A DNA stretch of 46,925 bases from Clostridium sp. Lineage in GTDB: Bacteria; Bacillota; Clostridia; Clostridiales; Clostridiaceae. Under the pieces are notes generated by a model, which saw only the letters and a list, made by a program, of their open reading frames with translations, did not search any database and was not told where the DNA came from. The translations under genes were made by a program, and so were the position numbers. This document shows positions 1 through 8,448 of the stretch, piece after piece. Numbering within the stretch: the stretch's first letter is position 1; each line of letters opens with the position of its first letter. The DNA lies in NCBI RefSeq assembly GCF_016650035.1, contig NZ_JAENWM010000020.1, positions 1-46,925 on the forward strand. Direction: 5' to 3'.

Positions 1-59
1 GTTAGAGTGCCGCCCTGTCACGGCGGAGGTCGACGGTTCGAGTCCGTTCTGGGTCGCCA
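1..59 (+). tRNA. tRNA-Asp (GUC), 5' end cut off by the window
   Basis: The anticodon arm CCGCC-CTGTCAC-GGCGG carries anticodon GTC. It is followed by a T arm with GGTTCGAGTCC, an acceptor 3' strand, discriminator G and an encoded CCA. About 17 nt of the 5' side (acceptor and part of the D arm) lie outside the window. It is the first of two tandem tRNA genes, 7 bp from tRNA-Thr, and they probably share a transcript. Confidence 0.95.
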
Positions 60-66
60 TATGTTT

Positions 67-141
67 GCTAGCATGGCTCAACGGTAGAGCAGCTGACTTG
101 TAATCAGCAGGTTGTAGGTTCGATTCCTATTGCTAGCTCCA
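67..141 (+). tRNA. tRNA-Thr (UGU)
   Basis: A complete cloverleaf can be drawn. The acceptor is GCTAGCA/TGCTAGC with discriminator T and encoded CCA. The D stem is GCTC/GAGC. The anticodon stem GCTGA/TCAGC has loop CTTGTAA (anticodon TGT), and the T loop is GGTTCGATTCC. It is the last gene of the tRNA cluster, with a terminator immediately downstream. Confidence 0.97.
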
Positions 142-146
142 AAAAA

Positions 147-177
147 AGTCCTAAACATTTGTTTAGGACTTTTTTTT
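147..177 (+). terminator. Intrinsic terminator of the tRNA cluster
   Basis: A 10-bp stem AGTCCTAAAC/GTTTAGGACT with a 4-nt loop is followed directly by a run of eight or more T. It starts 5 nt after the tRNA-Thr CCA. Confidence 0.93.
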
Positions 178-221
178 GTGAAAAATTATAAGTAAGGTTA
201 TAATATTTTAAGTTTCATGAA

Positions 222-264
222 AAAAAGTACAAATTACTATAATTTATAGTAATTTGTACTTTTT
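222..264 (-). terminator. Perfect 20-bp hairpin, terminator of dnaD-dnaI
   Basis: The arms 222-241 and 245-264 are perfectly complementary around a 3-nt loop. The T-run for minus-strand transcription is formed by the A-run at 221-226. It lies 20 bp past the dnaI stop. Its length and perfection resemble several other gene-end hairpins in this window. Confidence 0.75.
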
Positions 265-283
265 CTTTATAATAACAAGTAAA

Positions 284-1264
284 TCATTTTGATTTACTTA
301 GATTTTTCTTTATTCTTATATCTTCTCCAAAGAATTTGCAAGCAGTAAAATTGCCCAGTAATCTAGAAGTTATTCTCTCGGAATAAGTATTCAATAAATT
401 TTCAAGAGTTAAATTAGTAGAAACTAGCATTTTCTTTTGTTTTAATAACTTTGTGTTAAGTAAATTAAACATCTCCATTTTAGTGAAATCTGAAAGTTGC
501 TCAGTACCTAAATCATCTATAATAAGAAGGTCACAATTTATTAGAAGTTCTTCTAAAGAAGTGTCACCATTAAATCGAACTTCTTTTAAACCCTTTATAA
601 GTTCCTCAGCAGTTCGATATACCACAAAAGAGCCCTTGTCCATTAATTCCTTTGTAATGCAATGAGACAAAAAAGTTTTCCCTGTGCCAGGACCACCATA
701 AAATAATAAATTTTCATCTGAGGTATCAAAATCTTTTAAAAATTTCATAGATTTAGATAAAATCTTTTCTATATTTTTCTTTGGAGACTCTGGTTGAAGA
801 TCATTTTTTTTAGAAGGATAGAAGTCTAATTTAAAATTATCAAAATTATGGATTTTTAACATGTTTTTAAGTTCGGAACCAGTGTAATAAACATCTATAA
901 CTTTCTGCTTAAAACAAGAGCATTTAGCATTTCCAATAAAACCTGTATCTCTACATTTATCACATTTATAATGTAAATTGAGGTAATCCATATCAAAACC
1001 GTTAGATACCAGTAGTTCAGATTTTTTCATTCTTAAATCCATTATTTTTTCCCTTAAAGTGTGCAAGTACTCATCCCTATTATTAATGCTTTTCATGGCA
1101 CTAATAGATAATTCTATACATAATTTACCTATTTTTTTATCTATTTCAATAATTTCAGGATGAGTCTTTTCTATATGAGCTTTTCTGTTTCTAAAATTAG
1201 TTTCTTCTTCGAGTCTTACTTTATCATATAGTGCTAATATTTTTGTTTGATACCCTTTAATCAT
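284..1264 (-). CDS. dnaI: Primosomal protein DnaI/DnaC-type helicase loader ATPase
   Basis: This AAA+ ATPase loads the replicative helicase onto DNA during replication initiation and restart. The 326-aa protein has an N-terminal helical segment, a zinc-binding cluster CDKCRDTGF...CSCF near residue 100, a Walker A motif GGPGTGKT near residue 191, a Walker B motif LLIIDDLGTE near 249 and a C-terminal AAA+ region. It overlaps the 3' end of the upstream dnaD-like gene by 8 bp, so the two are translationally coupled in one operon. That pairing is the usual Firmicutes arrangement. The length is normal for the family. Clostridial genomes sometimes label this gene dnaC; that is a naming difference only. 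Confidence 0.93.
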   Translation of the reverse strand: MIKGYQTKILALYDKVRLEEETNFRNRKAHIEKTHPEIIEIDKKIGKLCIELSISAMKSINNRDEYLHTLREKIMDLRMKKSELLVSNGFDMDYLNLHYKCDKCRDTGFIGNAKCSCFKQKVIDVYYTGSELKNMLKIHNFDNFKLDFYPSKKNDLQPESPKKNIEKILSKSMKFLKDFDTSDENLLFYGGPGTGKTFLSHCITKELMDKGSFVVYRTAEELIKGLKEVRFNGDTSLEELLINCDLLIIDDLGTEQLSDFTKMEMFNLLNTKLLKQKKMLVSTNLTLENLLNTYSERITSRLLGNFTACKFFGEDIRIKKNLSKSK

Positions 1265-2243
1265 TATTATCCCATCCTAGTAATTTTTTTTCGAGTTCAT
1301 CGAAGTCATAGGCTCTTTGTTCATAATCGTTAAAGCTTCCCTTGGCAGGTTTTACACCAGCAGTAGTGGATTTAGTAGTGAGTATACGTTTTTTATCTTT
1401 TTTCTCAATATCCTCTAAAGAATTTATACCATCTTTAAACCAACTATTTAAAATGCCATCAATATATTTAAAGTCTGCTCTGTTAAGCCTTGCAAAACAT
1501 ATATCGCAAGCTTTAAATATAACGTCAAGAGAGAATTTATAAACATTTATCCATTTATCTAATATTTGTTCTTGAGGTTTCATTATCTCTGGAGCTTTTA
1601 TTCCTAGGTAATTTAATATTTTTCTTATATTTATCCATTTATCCTCATGTTTTCTTATATAGGATTGTGCATCTTCAATATTTTTAATATTAGCATCATG
1701 CCATGCAATTGCTATGGTTTCTATATATCTATAGTCTACTTTACCTTTTGATACACAATATTGTATTAACAGAAGTATTAACTCAGGGGCAAAATTATAA
1801 TCCTTTTGCCAACTTAGGTACATCGTCATTTCTTTTGGAGAAAGAGGTCTAGCTATTAGTTTTTCAATATCCTGTAACATACCCTTAACTGAAGCATTGG
1901 CTAATTCTTCAATTAAATTTATACTTTGTGTGTTATCAGTTGGAATATCTAATAAATCTAAAAAATCAATATTAAAGTTACCCATATTATCAATGGCAGT
2001 CATTTTAATTAGGTTCTCATCATTCCAATAGTTCCAAGCATTAACAACATCTGTTTCTAGAAGCCCTAGTGTATTTGCAATAACGGAAGATGTTGCACCT
2101 ATTTCTCCACAGGCGCAATACTTTAGCCCAAGAAGATAAACTTTAACGAATTCTCCCCTAGCTCTAGGCATGAACTTATCTATAAAAATATTACTCACAG
2201 GAGTATATTTAAAATTTTCATTCTTAAACATGAAAGTACTCAT
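1257..2243 (-). CDS. dnaD: DnaD-domain replication initiation protein
   Basis: DnaD/DnaB-family proteins remodel origin DNA and recruit the helicase loader. The protein is 328 aa. It has an N-terminal winged-helix-like part and two DnaD-type helical repeats in the middle, with SPKEMTMYLSWQKDY and IETIAIAWHDANIKN as typical segments. The C-terminal end YEQRAYDFDELEKKLLGWDN closely resembles the conserved DnaD/DnaB tail. The ATG at 2243 has an AAAGGTAG ribosome site. It is the first gene of the operon with dnaI, which supports a primosome role. Two DnaD-like domains could also justify the name dnaB in Bacillus terms. Confidence 0.88.
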   Translation of the reverse strand: MSTFMFKNENFKYTPVSNIFIDKFMPRARGEFVKVYLLGLKYCACGEIGATSSVIANTLGLLETDVVNAWNYWNDENLIKMTAIDNMGNFNIDFLDLLDIPTDNTQSINLIEELANASVKGMLQDIEKLIARPLSPKEMTMYLSWQKDYNFAPELILLLIQYCVSKGKVDYRYIETIAIAWHDANIKNIEDAQSYIRKHEDKWINIRKILNYLGIKAPEIMKPQEQILDKWINVYKFSLDVIFKACDICFARLNRADFKYIDGILNSWFKDGINSLEDIEKKDKKRILTTKSTTAGVKPAKGSFNDYEQRAYDFDELEKKLLGWDNND

Positions 2244-2433
2244 AAAGTCACTACCTTTCTTTTATATTATAAAACTATGATTTTAAATTATTTACAATAC
2301 CTTAGCTTATAAAAATTATATTATTCAACCTATAGTATACCATATAGCTAAAAAAAGAAATAAAAAATATATTTCATTAATGTATATTATTATAAATAAA
2401 GGGCATATTAAGTAAGTGCATGGGAGGTATAAA

Positions 2434-3633
2434 GTGAATATTTTAAAACAAAACAAAACAACTATATGTGTGATAATCATAACATTTATAGTTACTGCTA
2501 ATATTTTGTATTTCAATGTTTATAGATTTAGTGGTTATAAAGTTTCAATTGGAGGCAACACCATAACTTTTGTAAAAACTAAAAAGGAATTTAATAAGAT
2601 ATATAGTGAATTGCAAAGCGAAATTAGATCTAAATATGGAAATGTAATTATAAAACAGGATTTTACTTTAGATAATGAACGAGTAGTTGATTATGATGTG
2701 TTTCTGAGTGGAGAGAACCTTAAAGGAGTAATGTTAAAAAAGTTCAATATAGTAGCAGAAGTACTTTTAATGAAAGCTGATGATAGAAAATTAGCATATG
2801 TGGCAAGTGAAAAGGTGGGAAAACAAATTTTAAATTCCGTAAAAGACTATTATTCTAAGAAAACTGCGATGGATAGTATTAGAAATATAGAGATAGAAAA
2901 TAAAATTAGTTATGAGCCTGCTAAAATTAAATTAGGAGACCTAAGTGGAAGCGATGAGGTTATAAGCGCGTTAATAAAATATAATGATAGTGCTAAAAAG
3001 CCACTTATAACCGTAAAAGTAGTAGGTGGTACAATAAAAGAACATAAAATATACCCTAGTACAATTACGAAATCTTCGAATGAATTAAAAGCGGGTGTCA
3101 GTAAGGTTCAAAAGGAAGGCATAGAAGGAACAAAAAAAGTTACTACTGAGATAATAGTACTCAATAATAATATTGTTTCTGAAAAGGTATTAAAAGAAGA
3201 GGTTATAGCTAAAGTTCAAAATAAAGAAATATTAGTAGGAAGCTATAACTCAACAAGTCTTACGGCCACTAATATAATCAGTCCATCAAGAGGTAGTATA
3301 AGTTCAAATTTTGGTATGCGTTGGGGAAAAATGCATAAAGGAGTTGATATTGCAGCAAATTTAGGGACGACAATAAATGCCGCATTAGATGGTACCGTAA
3401 CTTTTGCTGGCATTCAGGATGGATATGGCAAGGTAATAAAGCTTTCCCATTCTGGGGGTATGGAAACTACATATGCACATTGTAGTGTTATAAATGTAAA
3501 AATAGGTGAAAATATAAAACAAGGTGAAAAAATAGGAGAAGTGGGAAGTACCGGGAATAGCACAGGACCTCATCTACATTTTGAAGTTAGAGTAAATGGA
3601 GAGCCTCAAAATCCTGAAAAATACGTACGGTAA
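2434..3633 (+). CDS. Membrane-anchored G5 domain, M23 (LytM) peptidoglycan endopeptidase
   Basis: This is a probable cell-wall hydrolase facing the outside of the membrane. I prefer the GTG at 2434 because GGGAGG lies 6 nt upstream; an in-frame GTG at 2416 would add six residues and has no such site. The 399-aa product has one transmembrane helix near residues 10-26, a large extracytoplasmic region, a G5-like domain (about 200-275) and a C-terminal M23 domain. The zinc ligands are visible: HKGVD, YAHCS and HLHFE. M23 enzymes of this type cut peptide cross-links. The architecture resembles proteins used in sporulation or growth remodelling, but the sequence does not show which. It is divergent from dnaD and monocistronic or followed by a 42-aa ORF. 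Confidence 0.9.
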   Translation: MNILKQNKTTICVIIITFIVTANILYFNVYRFSGYKVSIGGNTITFVKTKKEFNKIYSELQSEIRSKYGNVIIKQDFTLDNERVVDYDVFLSGENLKGVMLKKFNIVAEVLLMKADDRKLAYVASEKVGKQILNSVKDYYSKKTAMDSIRNIEIENKISYEPAKIKLGDLSGSDEVISALIKYNDSAKKPLITVKVVGGTIKEHKIYPSTITKSSNELKAGVSKVQKEGIEGTKKVTTEIIVLNNNIVSEKVLKEEVIAKVQNKEILVGSYNSTSLTATNIISPSRGSISSNFGMRWGKMHKGVDIAANLGTTINAALDGTVTFAGIQDGYGKVIKLSHSGGMETTYAHCSVINVKIGENIKQGEKIGEVGSTGNSTGPHLHFEVRVNGEPQNPEKYVR

Positions 3634-3693
3634 AATAAATCCATGAATAAAATTATAACAAAAGTAAAAAATACATTATAAAGGAGTGATTTT

Positions 3694-3822
3694 ATGCCAT
3701 ATAAAGAAATGAAAACACCTGCAAAGGAAAAAGACAATAAACCTAAAAAACCAGATACTATTGAAGCATCTGATATGAAGAAGAAAAAACGCAAGTCGGA
3801 AGTAAGAGTTGATGAGCAATAA
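3694..3822 (+). CDS. Small highly charged protein, 42 aa, unknown function
   Basis: The ATG is preceded by AAGGAGTGA at an ideal distance, 60 bp after the M23 gene. The product is hydrophilic and lysine-rich, beginning MPYKEMKTPAKEK and ending RKSEVRVDEQ, with no hydrophobic core, cysteines or signal peptide. It is probably disordered. A hairpin follows the stop. I recognise no family. The strong ribosome site and terminator make a real gene likely. It could be a small spore or nucleic-acid-associated protein, but nothing proves that. Confidence 0.6.
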   Translation: MPYKEMKTPAKEKDNKPKKPDTIEASDMKKKKRKSEVRVDEQ

Positions 3823-3858
3823 ATTCATCAATTAAAATTAATATTTAAATAAATGAAA

Positions 3859-3905
3859 TAGCGATAACAATAATATAAAAGTTGTTATCGCTACTTCATT
3901 TTTTA
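3859..3905 (+). terminator. Hairpin terminator after the small ORF
   Basis: The 12-bp stem TAGCGATAACAA/TTGTTATCGCTA has an 11-nt loop and is followed by CTTCATTTTTTA. It probably ends the M23/small-ORF transcript. Confidence 0.75.
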
Positions 3906-4077
3906 CCAATAAACAAATCAAATTAAATTTCAAATAAATAGGTACAATAAATATAAATAATGGTATAATATACTTATATTTACATAATAAATAATAATTT
4001 TATTTAAGTTTGTATTAAGGCCTTTTAAAAAATATATTATAATACAAAAATTATTATTATATAGGGAGATTAAAATA

Positions 4078-5637
4078 ATGGGTTTAAGTGAAGAAATTAC
4101 ATTTAATGAATATGAACTGTTACCTATTCCAATAATATGTTTTAATAAACATATTAAAATTAATTACTTGAATAGTGAAGCAAAAAAAATACTTGCAAAG
4201 ATAAATACATTGGAATTTAGCGTTAATAATGAAAATAAATTTGCCATACCAATATGGCTTAATATAAAGACTGAGGAGTTTATTAGAAGTGGCTATAATC
4301 AACAGAAACAAGTTAGAAAAATTGAAATTGGTGAAATGACTTGCTTTTTTCAATTAATTTTTAACAAAATATTTGATAAAGACAATAATTGTAATGAAAT
4401 AAGAGTAATTATTAATGATATAAGTGAGTACTTAGTATCAAAAGATGAAATGCAAAAAAAAATACAAGAAATGAAAAATTCTTTTGAAGAACAATTAGTG
4501 AAACTTGAGAAAATAAATTCTTTGAGCATTCTTGCAGCTGGGATTGCTCATGATTTTAATAATATATTAACTATAATATTAGGGAATATCTTTATTATAA
4601 AATCATATTTTAATATAAGTACTAATAAAATATCTAATAATATTCATAAGAAATTTTCACAAATAGAAAAATTAACAATTCAAGCAAAGGATCTTAATCA
4701 ACAATTAATGAATTTTTCAAAAGAGGGTATACCAATTAAAAAAAATATAAACATAAAAACTTTAATTAAGAACACCGCTAATATGGTATTAAGCGGCTCT
4801 AATAATACATGCAAATTTTTAATAGCATCGGATTTATGGCACGTAGAAGTGGATGAAGGTCAAATACGCCAAGTTATTAATAATTTATTAATAAATGCAA
4901 TCCAAGCCATGGCAAAGGGAGAAGCTATTGAAGTAAGTGCTACAAATATAAACATAATTGAAAACAATAAAAATAATATAAAGCAAGGAAGATACGTAAT
5001 GATTAAAATAAGAGATAAAGGGAAGGGTGTGCCTAAAGAAAATATAGATAGAATATTTGAACCATACTTTACTACAAAGGAGAATGGTACAGGACTAGGG
5101 CTTGCAGCTAGTTATTCAATAATTACTAAGCATAATGGATATATATTCGTAGAATCTGAGGAATTAGTCGGTACAAGCTTTTACATTTATTTAGTTGCTT
5201 CAGAGCCACAAGTAATTATAAATCGTGTTAAACATGAAAAAGTACTAAAAGGCACTGGTAAAGTATTGGTAATGGATGATAATAAAAATATTAGAGAAAT
5301 TAACAAGCTTATGCTTATGGAACTAGGATACCAGGTAGAACTAGCAAAAAATGGAGAGGAGGCAATTGAAGCTTATAAAAATTCAATGACAAAGAACAAC
5401 ACTTTTGATGCTGTAATGATAGACCTTACAATACGTGGAGGCATGGGTGGAAAAGAAACCATTGTAAGGCTTTTAGAGCTTGATATAAATGTACATGCAA
5501 TAGTAGTAAGTGGATATAGTAGTGACGGTGTAATGGATGATTGTAGAGCTTATGGGTTTATGGATTGTATTAAAAAACCTTATACTTTAGAACAATTAGC
5601 TGGTGTGCTTCATAAAGTTGTAAAGAAAACAAAATAA
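4078..5637 (+). CDS. Hybrid sensor histidine kinase with C-terminal receiver domain
   Basis: The 519-aa protein has no transmembrane segment, so it is cytosolic. An N-terminal PAS-like part (about 1-120) leads to a coiled linker. The dimerisation/phosphoacceptor H box is GIAHDFNN with His158. The ATPase domain has an N box (NNLLINAIQA), a G1 box (DKGKGVP), an F box (FEPYFTTK) and a G2 box (GTGLGL). A receiver domain (about 395-515) has the acidic pair DD and phosphoacceptor Asp449 in VMIDL, and a conserved Lys in KKPY. The AHDFNN H box is typical of kinases that pass phosphate to an attached receiver. No response regulator with an output domain is adjacent, so the downstream partner and signal are unknown. 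GGGAG precedes the ATG. Confidence 0.9.
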   Translation: MGLSEEITFNEYELLPIPIICFNKHIKINYLNSEAKKILAKINTLEFSVNNENKFAIPIWLNIKTEEFIRSGYNQQKQVRKIEIGEMTCFFQLIFNKIFDKDNNCNEIRVIINDISEYLVSKDEMQKKIQEMKNSFEEQLVKLEKINSLSILAAGIAHDFNNILTIILGNIFIIKSYFNISTNKISNNIHKKFSQIEKLTIQAKDLNQQLMNFSKEGIPIKKNINIKTLIKNTANMVLSGSNNTCKFLIASDLWHVEVDEGQIRQVINNLLINAIQAMAKGEAIEVSATNINIIENNKNNIKQGRYVMIKIRDKGKGVPKENIDRIFEPYFTTKENGTGLGLAASYSIITKHNGYIFVESEELVGTSFYIYLVASEPQVIINRVKHEKVLKGTGKVLVMDDNKNIREINKLMLMELGYQVELAKNGEEAIEAYKNSMTKNNTFDAVMIDLTIRGGMGGKETIVRLLELDINVHAIVVSGYSSDGVMDDCRAYGFMDCIKKPYTLEQLAGVLHKVVKKTK

Positions 5638-5771
5638 TAATTATAATAAAAACGAATAAAAATTATCTCTTTTAGAAACGTAATCGTCTGAGTTTAATAT
5701 ATCTAAATAAATTAGTAGGTATATAAGTATTTGTATATGGATAGCCTAATATCTAAAAGGAGACTTGGATT

Positions 5772-5987
5772 TTGAGACGTATTAAAGGGAGAGAATTAGT
5801 TAAAGAAGAATCTGATAAATTTGTGAATGGTTTAGATAAGTATGTTAAAACAGAAGGCATAGATAGTAAGCTTGTAAATATACCTACAATAGTTACAGGA
5901 CTTAATGAGAATGGAGGTATAATACAACAAGAAATTGAACCCTATGCATATGAGGTAATTGATCAAAATAGTGGGTTTATAGATTAG
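5772..5987 (+). CDS. Hypothetical protein, 71 aa
   Basis: The start is TTG at 5772, preceded by AAAAGGAGA with 8-nt spacing. The product is soluble, mixed charge, without cysteines or membrane segments. It contains KLVNIPTIVTGLNENGG and ends in a run of acidic residues. A clear terminator follows at 6007. I do not recognise the family. It lies 134 bp after the hybrid kinase and may be co-transcribed with it. Confidence 0.65.
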   Translation: MRRIKGRELVKEESDKFVNGLDKYVKTEGIDSKLVNIPTIVTGLNENGGIIQQEIEPYAYEVIDQNSGFID

Positions 5988-6006
5988 TATTTCCTAGATT
6001 CATACA

Positions 6007-6056
6007 GCATACAATTAAAGGTATTAATCACCGTACTTAGTTGTATGCTTTATTTT
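6007..6056 (+). terminator. Intrinsic terminator after the 71-aa ORF
   Basis: GCATACAA/TTGTATGC (6007-6014 and 6041-6048) forms the stem, extended by TAA/TTA after one mismatch, and is followed by TTTATTTT. The T-run overlaps the stop codon of the minus-strand small gene that follows. Confidence 0.75.
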
Positions 6057-6217
6057 GGTGTAAATTTTACGCAAGGGAAGCCCGTGGACTGTTTTACTAG
6101 TAAGCTTGGAAAATTCAAAGATTTAAAACCATAAAATTTACAACCTTTAGGAAAAGAAGCATCCCAAGTAATATAGTAATACTTGCATTTATAACAATTT
6201 ATTTTTTCGTTTACCAT
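6050..6217 (-). CDS. Small cysteine-rich protein, 55 aa
   Basis: An ATG at 6217 has AAAGGAG upstream. The sequence has CYKCKYYYITWD, then a third cysteine in FPKGCKFYGFKS and a fourth in FPCVKF. The C-x2-C plus two later cysteines suggest a small zinc- or iron-binding fold. From memory, short proteins with a C..C..TWD..PxGC..GFKS pattern are widespread and conserved in clostridia and other anaerobes. They are sometimes labelled uracil-DNA-glycosylase related, but this protein is far too short to be that enzyme. The gene stands alone on the minus strand. Confidence 0.8.
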   Translation of the reverse strand: MVNEKINCYKCKYYYITWDASFPKGCKFYGFKSLNFPSLLVKQSTGFPCVKFTPK

Positions 6218-6333
6218 AAAAACTCCTTTAAGAAAATAAAATATAATAACGTTAGTCTAATGATAGCATGATTTAAGGTATAAAAAAATAGATATAGTTT
6301 ATTTAAAACCATATCTATCTAAAAATTAAAAAC

Positions 6334-6978
6334 TTAACCGCCGAGAGTTACATCTTGGTCATTATACCAATTTAAAGCCTTTGATAAGTGTTCTGGTTTA
6401 AAATCAGGCCACAGGTCATCTATAACATAAAAGTCAGAATATATGGATTGTAACGGCAGAAACCCGCTAAGACGCCTTCTTCCACCCCAACGAACAATCA
6501 AATCTACTCTAGAAATATCATTGGTTTTTATACAATTAAATATATTACTTCTTTTGCTGCTTTTATTTTTGTCAAGATTACTTAAATCCCATTCCCAACC
6601 GTAATTCACGAGAAAGTTTAGCTTTATACCGCCCTTTCCAAAGGTTCTACGGGAAGTGTATGGAAGTAGTTCTTTAGGAAACATAGGTGAGTCACTATTT
6701 CCAACTACTAATAAATCAGCATCCTGGGTACTTAAAAGCTTTACTGCATCTACACAAGCTTTAACAAAAGCTTCTCTTTGCAAGGGTGGCCTTTTTGTGT
6801 TGTCAGTAGTAAACCCATAATAAGTTATTTCTTTTACACCCACATCTTTACAAATTTTATACAAAGACAAACCGGGGTCTAGCCCAAAGGAATATCCTTT
6901 ATCTTTTGATAGCCCATTGCCCACAGACCATCTTCTATTTCCGTCGGGTATTATTCCAATATGATTTGGCACTCTCAT
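6334..6978 (-). CDS. Non-canonical cis-prenyltransferase (undecaprenyl diphosphate synthase family)
   Basis: The family condenses isopentenyl diphosphate with an allylic diphosphate into Z-polyprenyl diphosphates. I chose ATG 6978 (MRVPNHIG) because GGGTGA precedes it; a start at 7053 would add 25 residues with no homology. The 214-aa product shows the pyrophosphate loop IIPDGNRRW, then TTDNTKRP in place of SSENW-RP, and the C-terminal signature LIVRWGGRRRLSGFLPLQSIYSDFYV. The usual GHxxG is GYSFG, so the histidine is replaced. The GNRRW form and short length differ from a housekeeping UppS. A short-chain or special product is inferred, not shown. It follows a radical SAM gene by 78 bp on the same strand. 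Confidence 0.88.
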   Translation of the reverse strand: MRVPNHIGIIPDGNRRWSVGNGLSKDKGYSFGLDPGLSLYKICKDVGVKEITYYGFTTDNTKRPPLQREAFVKACVDAVKLLSTQDADLLVVGNSDSPMFPKELLPYTSRRTFGKGGIKLNFLVNYGWEWDLSNLDKNKSSKRSNIFNCIKTNDISRVDLIVRWGGRRRLSGFLPLQSIYSDFYVIDDLWPDFKPEHLSKALNWYNDQDVTLGG

Positions 6979-7056
6979 TTTATCACCCTTTACTTGTGAA
7001 TTTTTATAACTTATAAATGATAGTATCTCCATTATTGCTATATTAATCCACATTTT

Positions 7057-7932
7057 TTATTTAAATTTTTTTATGTATCCACACTTTCTGCATAATTCTT
7101 CAACCGCTTCTCTTCTGGAAAAACCATCTATAATGTTATTAGCCCTTTTGCTGGAAGCTATTTCAGAAAAAGGAGTTTTATGAATGTTACCTAGGTTAAT
7201 TACACCTTCTCCGTCAAGGCAGCAAGGTACTACTGTGCCATCTACTAATATGGCTACTTGGTTTCTAAGACCATAACAAAAACAAGGGTTATAGTCTTCT
7301 TCTACTTTTAGATCTGGCCACTGAAATTCATGATCTTGGTTTAAATAAACTTTATTACAAAGTTTAATACCCCGGCCGGGATGTATTTCTTCTTCAATTT
7401 TATATGTTAACTCGAAGGCATTTTCAATTACAGAAAGCAATTCGCTATTTTTCTTATTTTTGTGATTTGTGTTATTATCCACATCTAGATTCCATAATCT
7501 TAGGGAAAATAGAGTATCTGTTGTATTTATAGCTTCTTTTACAAAAGAAATAATATTATTAACATATTCATTTTTATCAGAAACAACGTCATTGCCATCA
7601 AAGCTATGCAGGGAAAAATTAATTTGTCTAAGTGAGGGCTTTAAAATTATTTTGTCCTTAACTTTTTTTATAAGTGTACCATTGGTAGTTATATTAACCT
7701 TAAAACCTTTTTCATAACTTAAATCCAAAAATTCATCTAATTTCGGATGTAGAAGGGGCTCTCCTTTAACATGAAAATATATATAATCTGTATGAGGTTT
7801 TATTTGATCTAATATTTTCCTGAAAGTTTCTATACTCATGAATTCAGGAACTCTAAGTGTCTTAGGGCAAAAGCTACAGGAAAGATTACATACATTTGTA
7901 ATTTCTATATAAAATTTTTTAAATTTTTTCAT
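7057..7932 (-). CDS. Radical SAM protein with SPASM-like C terminus
   Basis: The start is ATG 7932 (MKKFKKFYIE), with TTGGAG 8 nt upstream; an in-frame start at 8010 is possible but less likely. The 291-aa product has the radical SAM cluster motif CNLSCSFC (C-x3-C-x2-C), a glycine motif VKGEPLLHP and TTNGTL. A C-terminal cysteine set (CFCYG, VPCCLDGEG, LGNIHKTPF, ELCRKCGY) is typical of SPASM domains holding an auxiliary iron-sulfur cluster. Substrates of SPASM enzymes are often peptides, but also alcohols or lipids. The downstream cis-prenyltransferase suggests a lipid-related pathway. No precursor peptide is visible nearby. Confidence 0.88.
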   Translation of the reverse strand: MKKFKKFYIEITNVCNLSCSFCPKTLRVPEFMSIETFRKILDQIKPHTDYIYFHVKGEPLLHPKLDEFLDLSYEKGFKVNITTNGTLIKKVKDKIILKPSLRQINFSLHSFDGNDVVSDKNEYVNNIISFVKEAINTTDTLFSLRLWNLDVDNNTNHKNKKNSELLSVIENAFELTYKIEEEIHPGRGIKLCNKVYLNQDHEFQWPDLKVEEDYNPCFCYGLRNQVAILVDGTVVPCCLDGEGVINLGNIHKTPFSEIASSKRANNIIDGFSRREAVEELCRKCGYIKKFK

Positions 7933-8103
7933 TTTGAATACTCCAATCATAACTACTTTTATTTCTTTAATACATATAGATTGTAGCATATAAAAAATAT
8001 GATAACACATGTTTTAATATTTATGATGCCCTAAATTTATAAATGAATAATATTTTTATATGAGGCTAAAAATATATTTATAGTTAAAAAGGAGGAAAAT
8101 ATT

Positions 8104-8418
8104 ATGGCGTTATTAGGAAATCCATTTGTTGCAAATCTTCCAAGGCAAATGTCAAAGGAAGAGCTAGCTCAAGCAATTCGTGTGGACATTGCTGGAGAAC
8201 TTGAAGCTATCATAGGTTATGAAGCTCATGTAATGGCTACAACTGATGAAAGGGTAAAAAAAGTATTAGGGCATATAGCGGATGAAGAAAGAAGGCATGT
8301 TGGCGAACTTGAAGAAGTTTTATATATGTTATCGACAAAGGATGCTCAATTTATTGAGGAGGGTAAACAGAAAATTAAAGATCAGAAGTCTCAAAATTTT
8401 CAAAAGCCAATGCAGTAA
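8104..8418 (+). CDS. EncFtn-like short ferritin-fold protein
   Basis: The 104-aa protein is a two-helix half-ferritin. Helix 1 contains GELEAIIGYEAH (Glu32, Glu34, Tyr39) and helix 2 contains ADEERRHVGELEE (Glu62, His65). These match in spacing, and as I recall in numbering, the iron ligands Glu32/Glu62/His65 and Tyr39 described for encapsulated ferritin (EncFtn) of Rhodospirillum. EncFtn proteins form decamers of dimers with ferroxidase centres at the interface. No encapsulin shell gene is nearby, and the tail ...NFQKPMQ is unlike known cargo peptides. It may act free or load a shell encoded elsewhere. The start has AAGGAGG. Confidence 0.75.
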   Translation: MALLGNPFVANLPRQMSKEELAQAIRVDIAGELEAIIGYEAHVMATTDERVKKVLGHIADEERRHVGELEEVLYMLSTKDAQFIEEGKQKIKDQKSQNFQKPMQ

Positions 8419-8448
8419 TATTAAATTTATAAATGAACATTAGTTTTT

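Noticed and set aside
2244-2433. Cyclic-di-AMP or other riboswitch before the M23 peptidase
   Set aside because: I could not find the conserved core motifs, and the region is plain AT-rich sequence with room for two divergent promoters.
7057-8010. RiPP cluster around the SPASM radical SAM gene
   Set aside because: No short precursor ORF with repeated Cys/Ser/Thr or leader was found on either side. The 55-aa Cys protein at 6050 looks like a conserved metal-binding fold, and another gene lies between.
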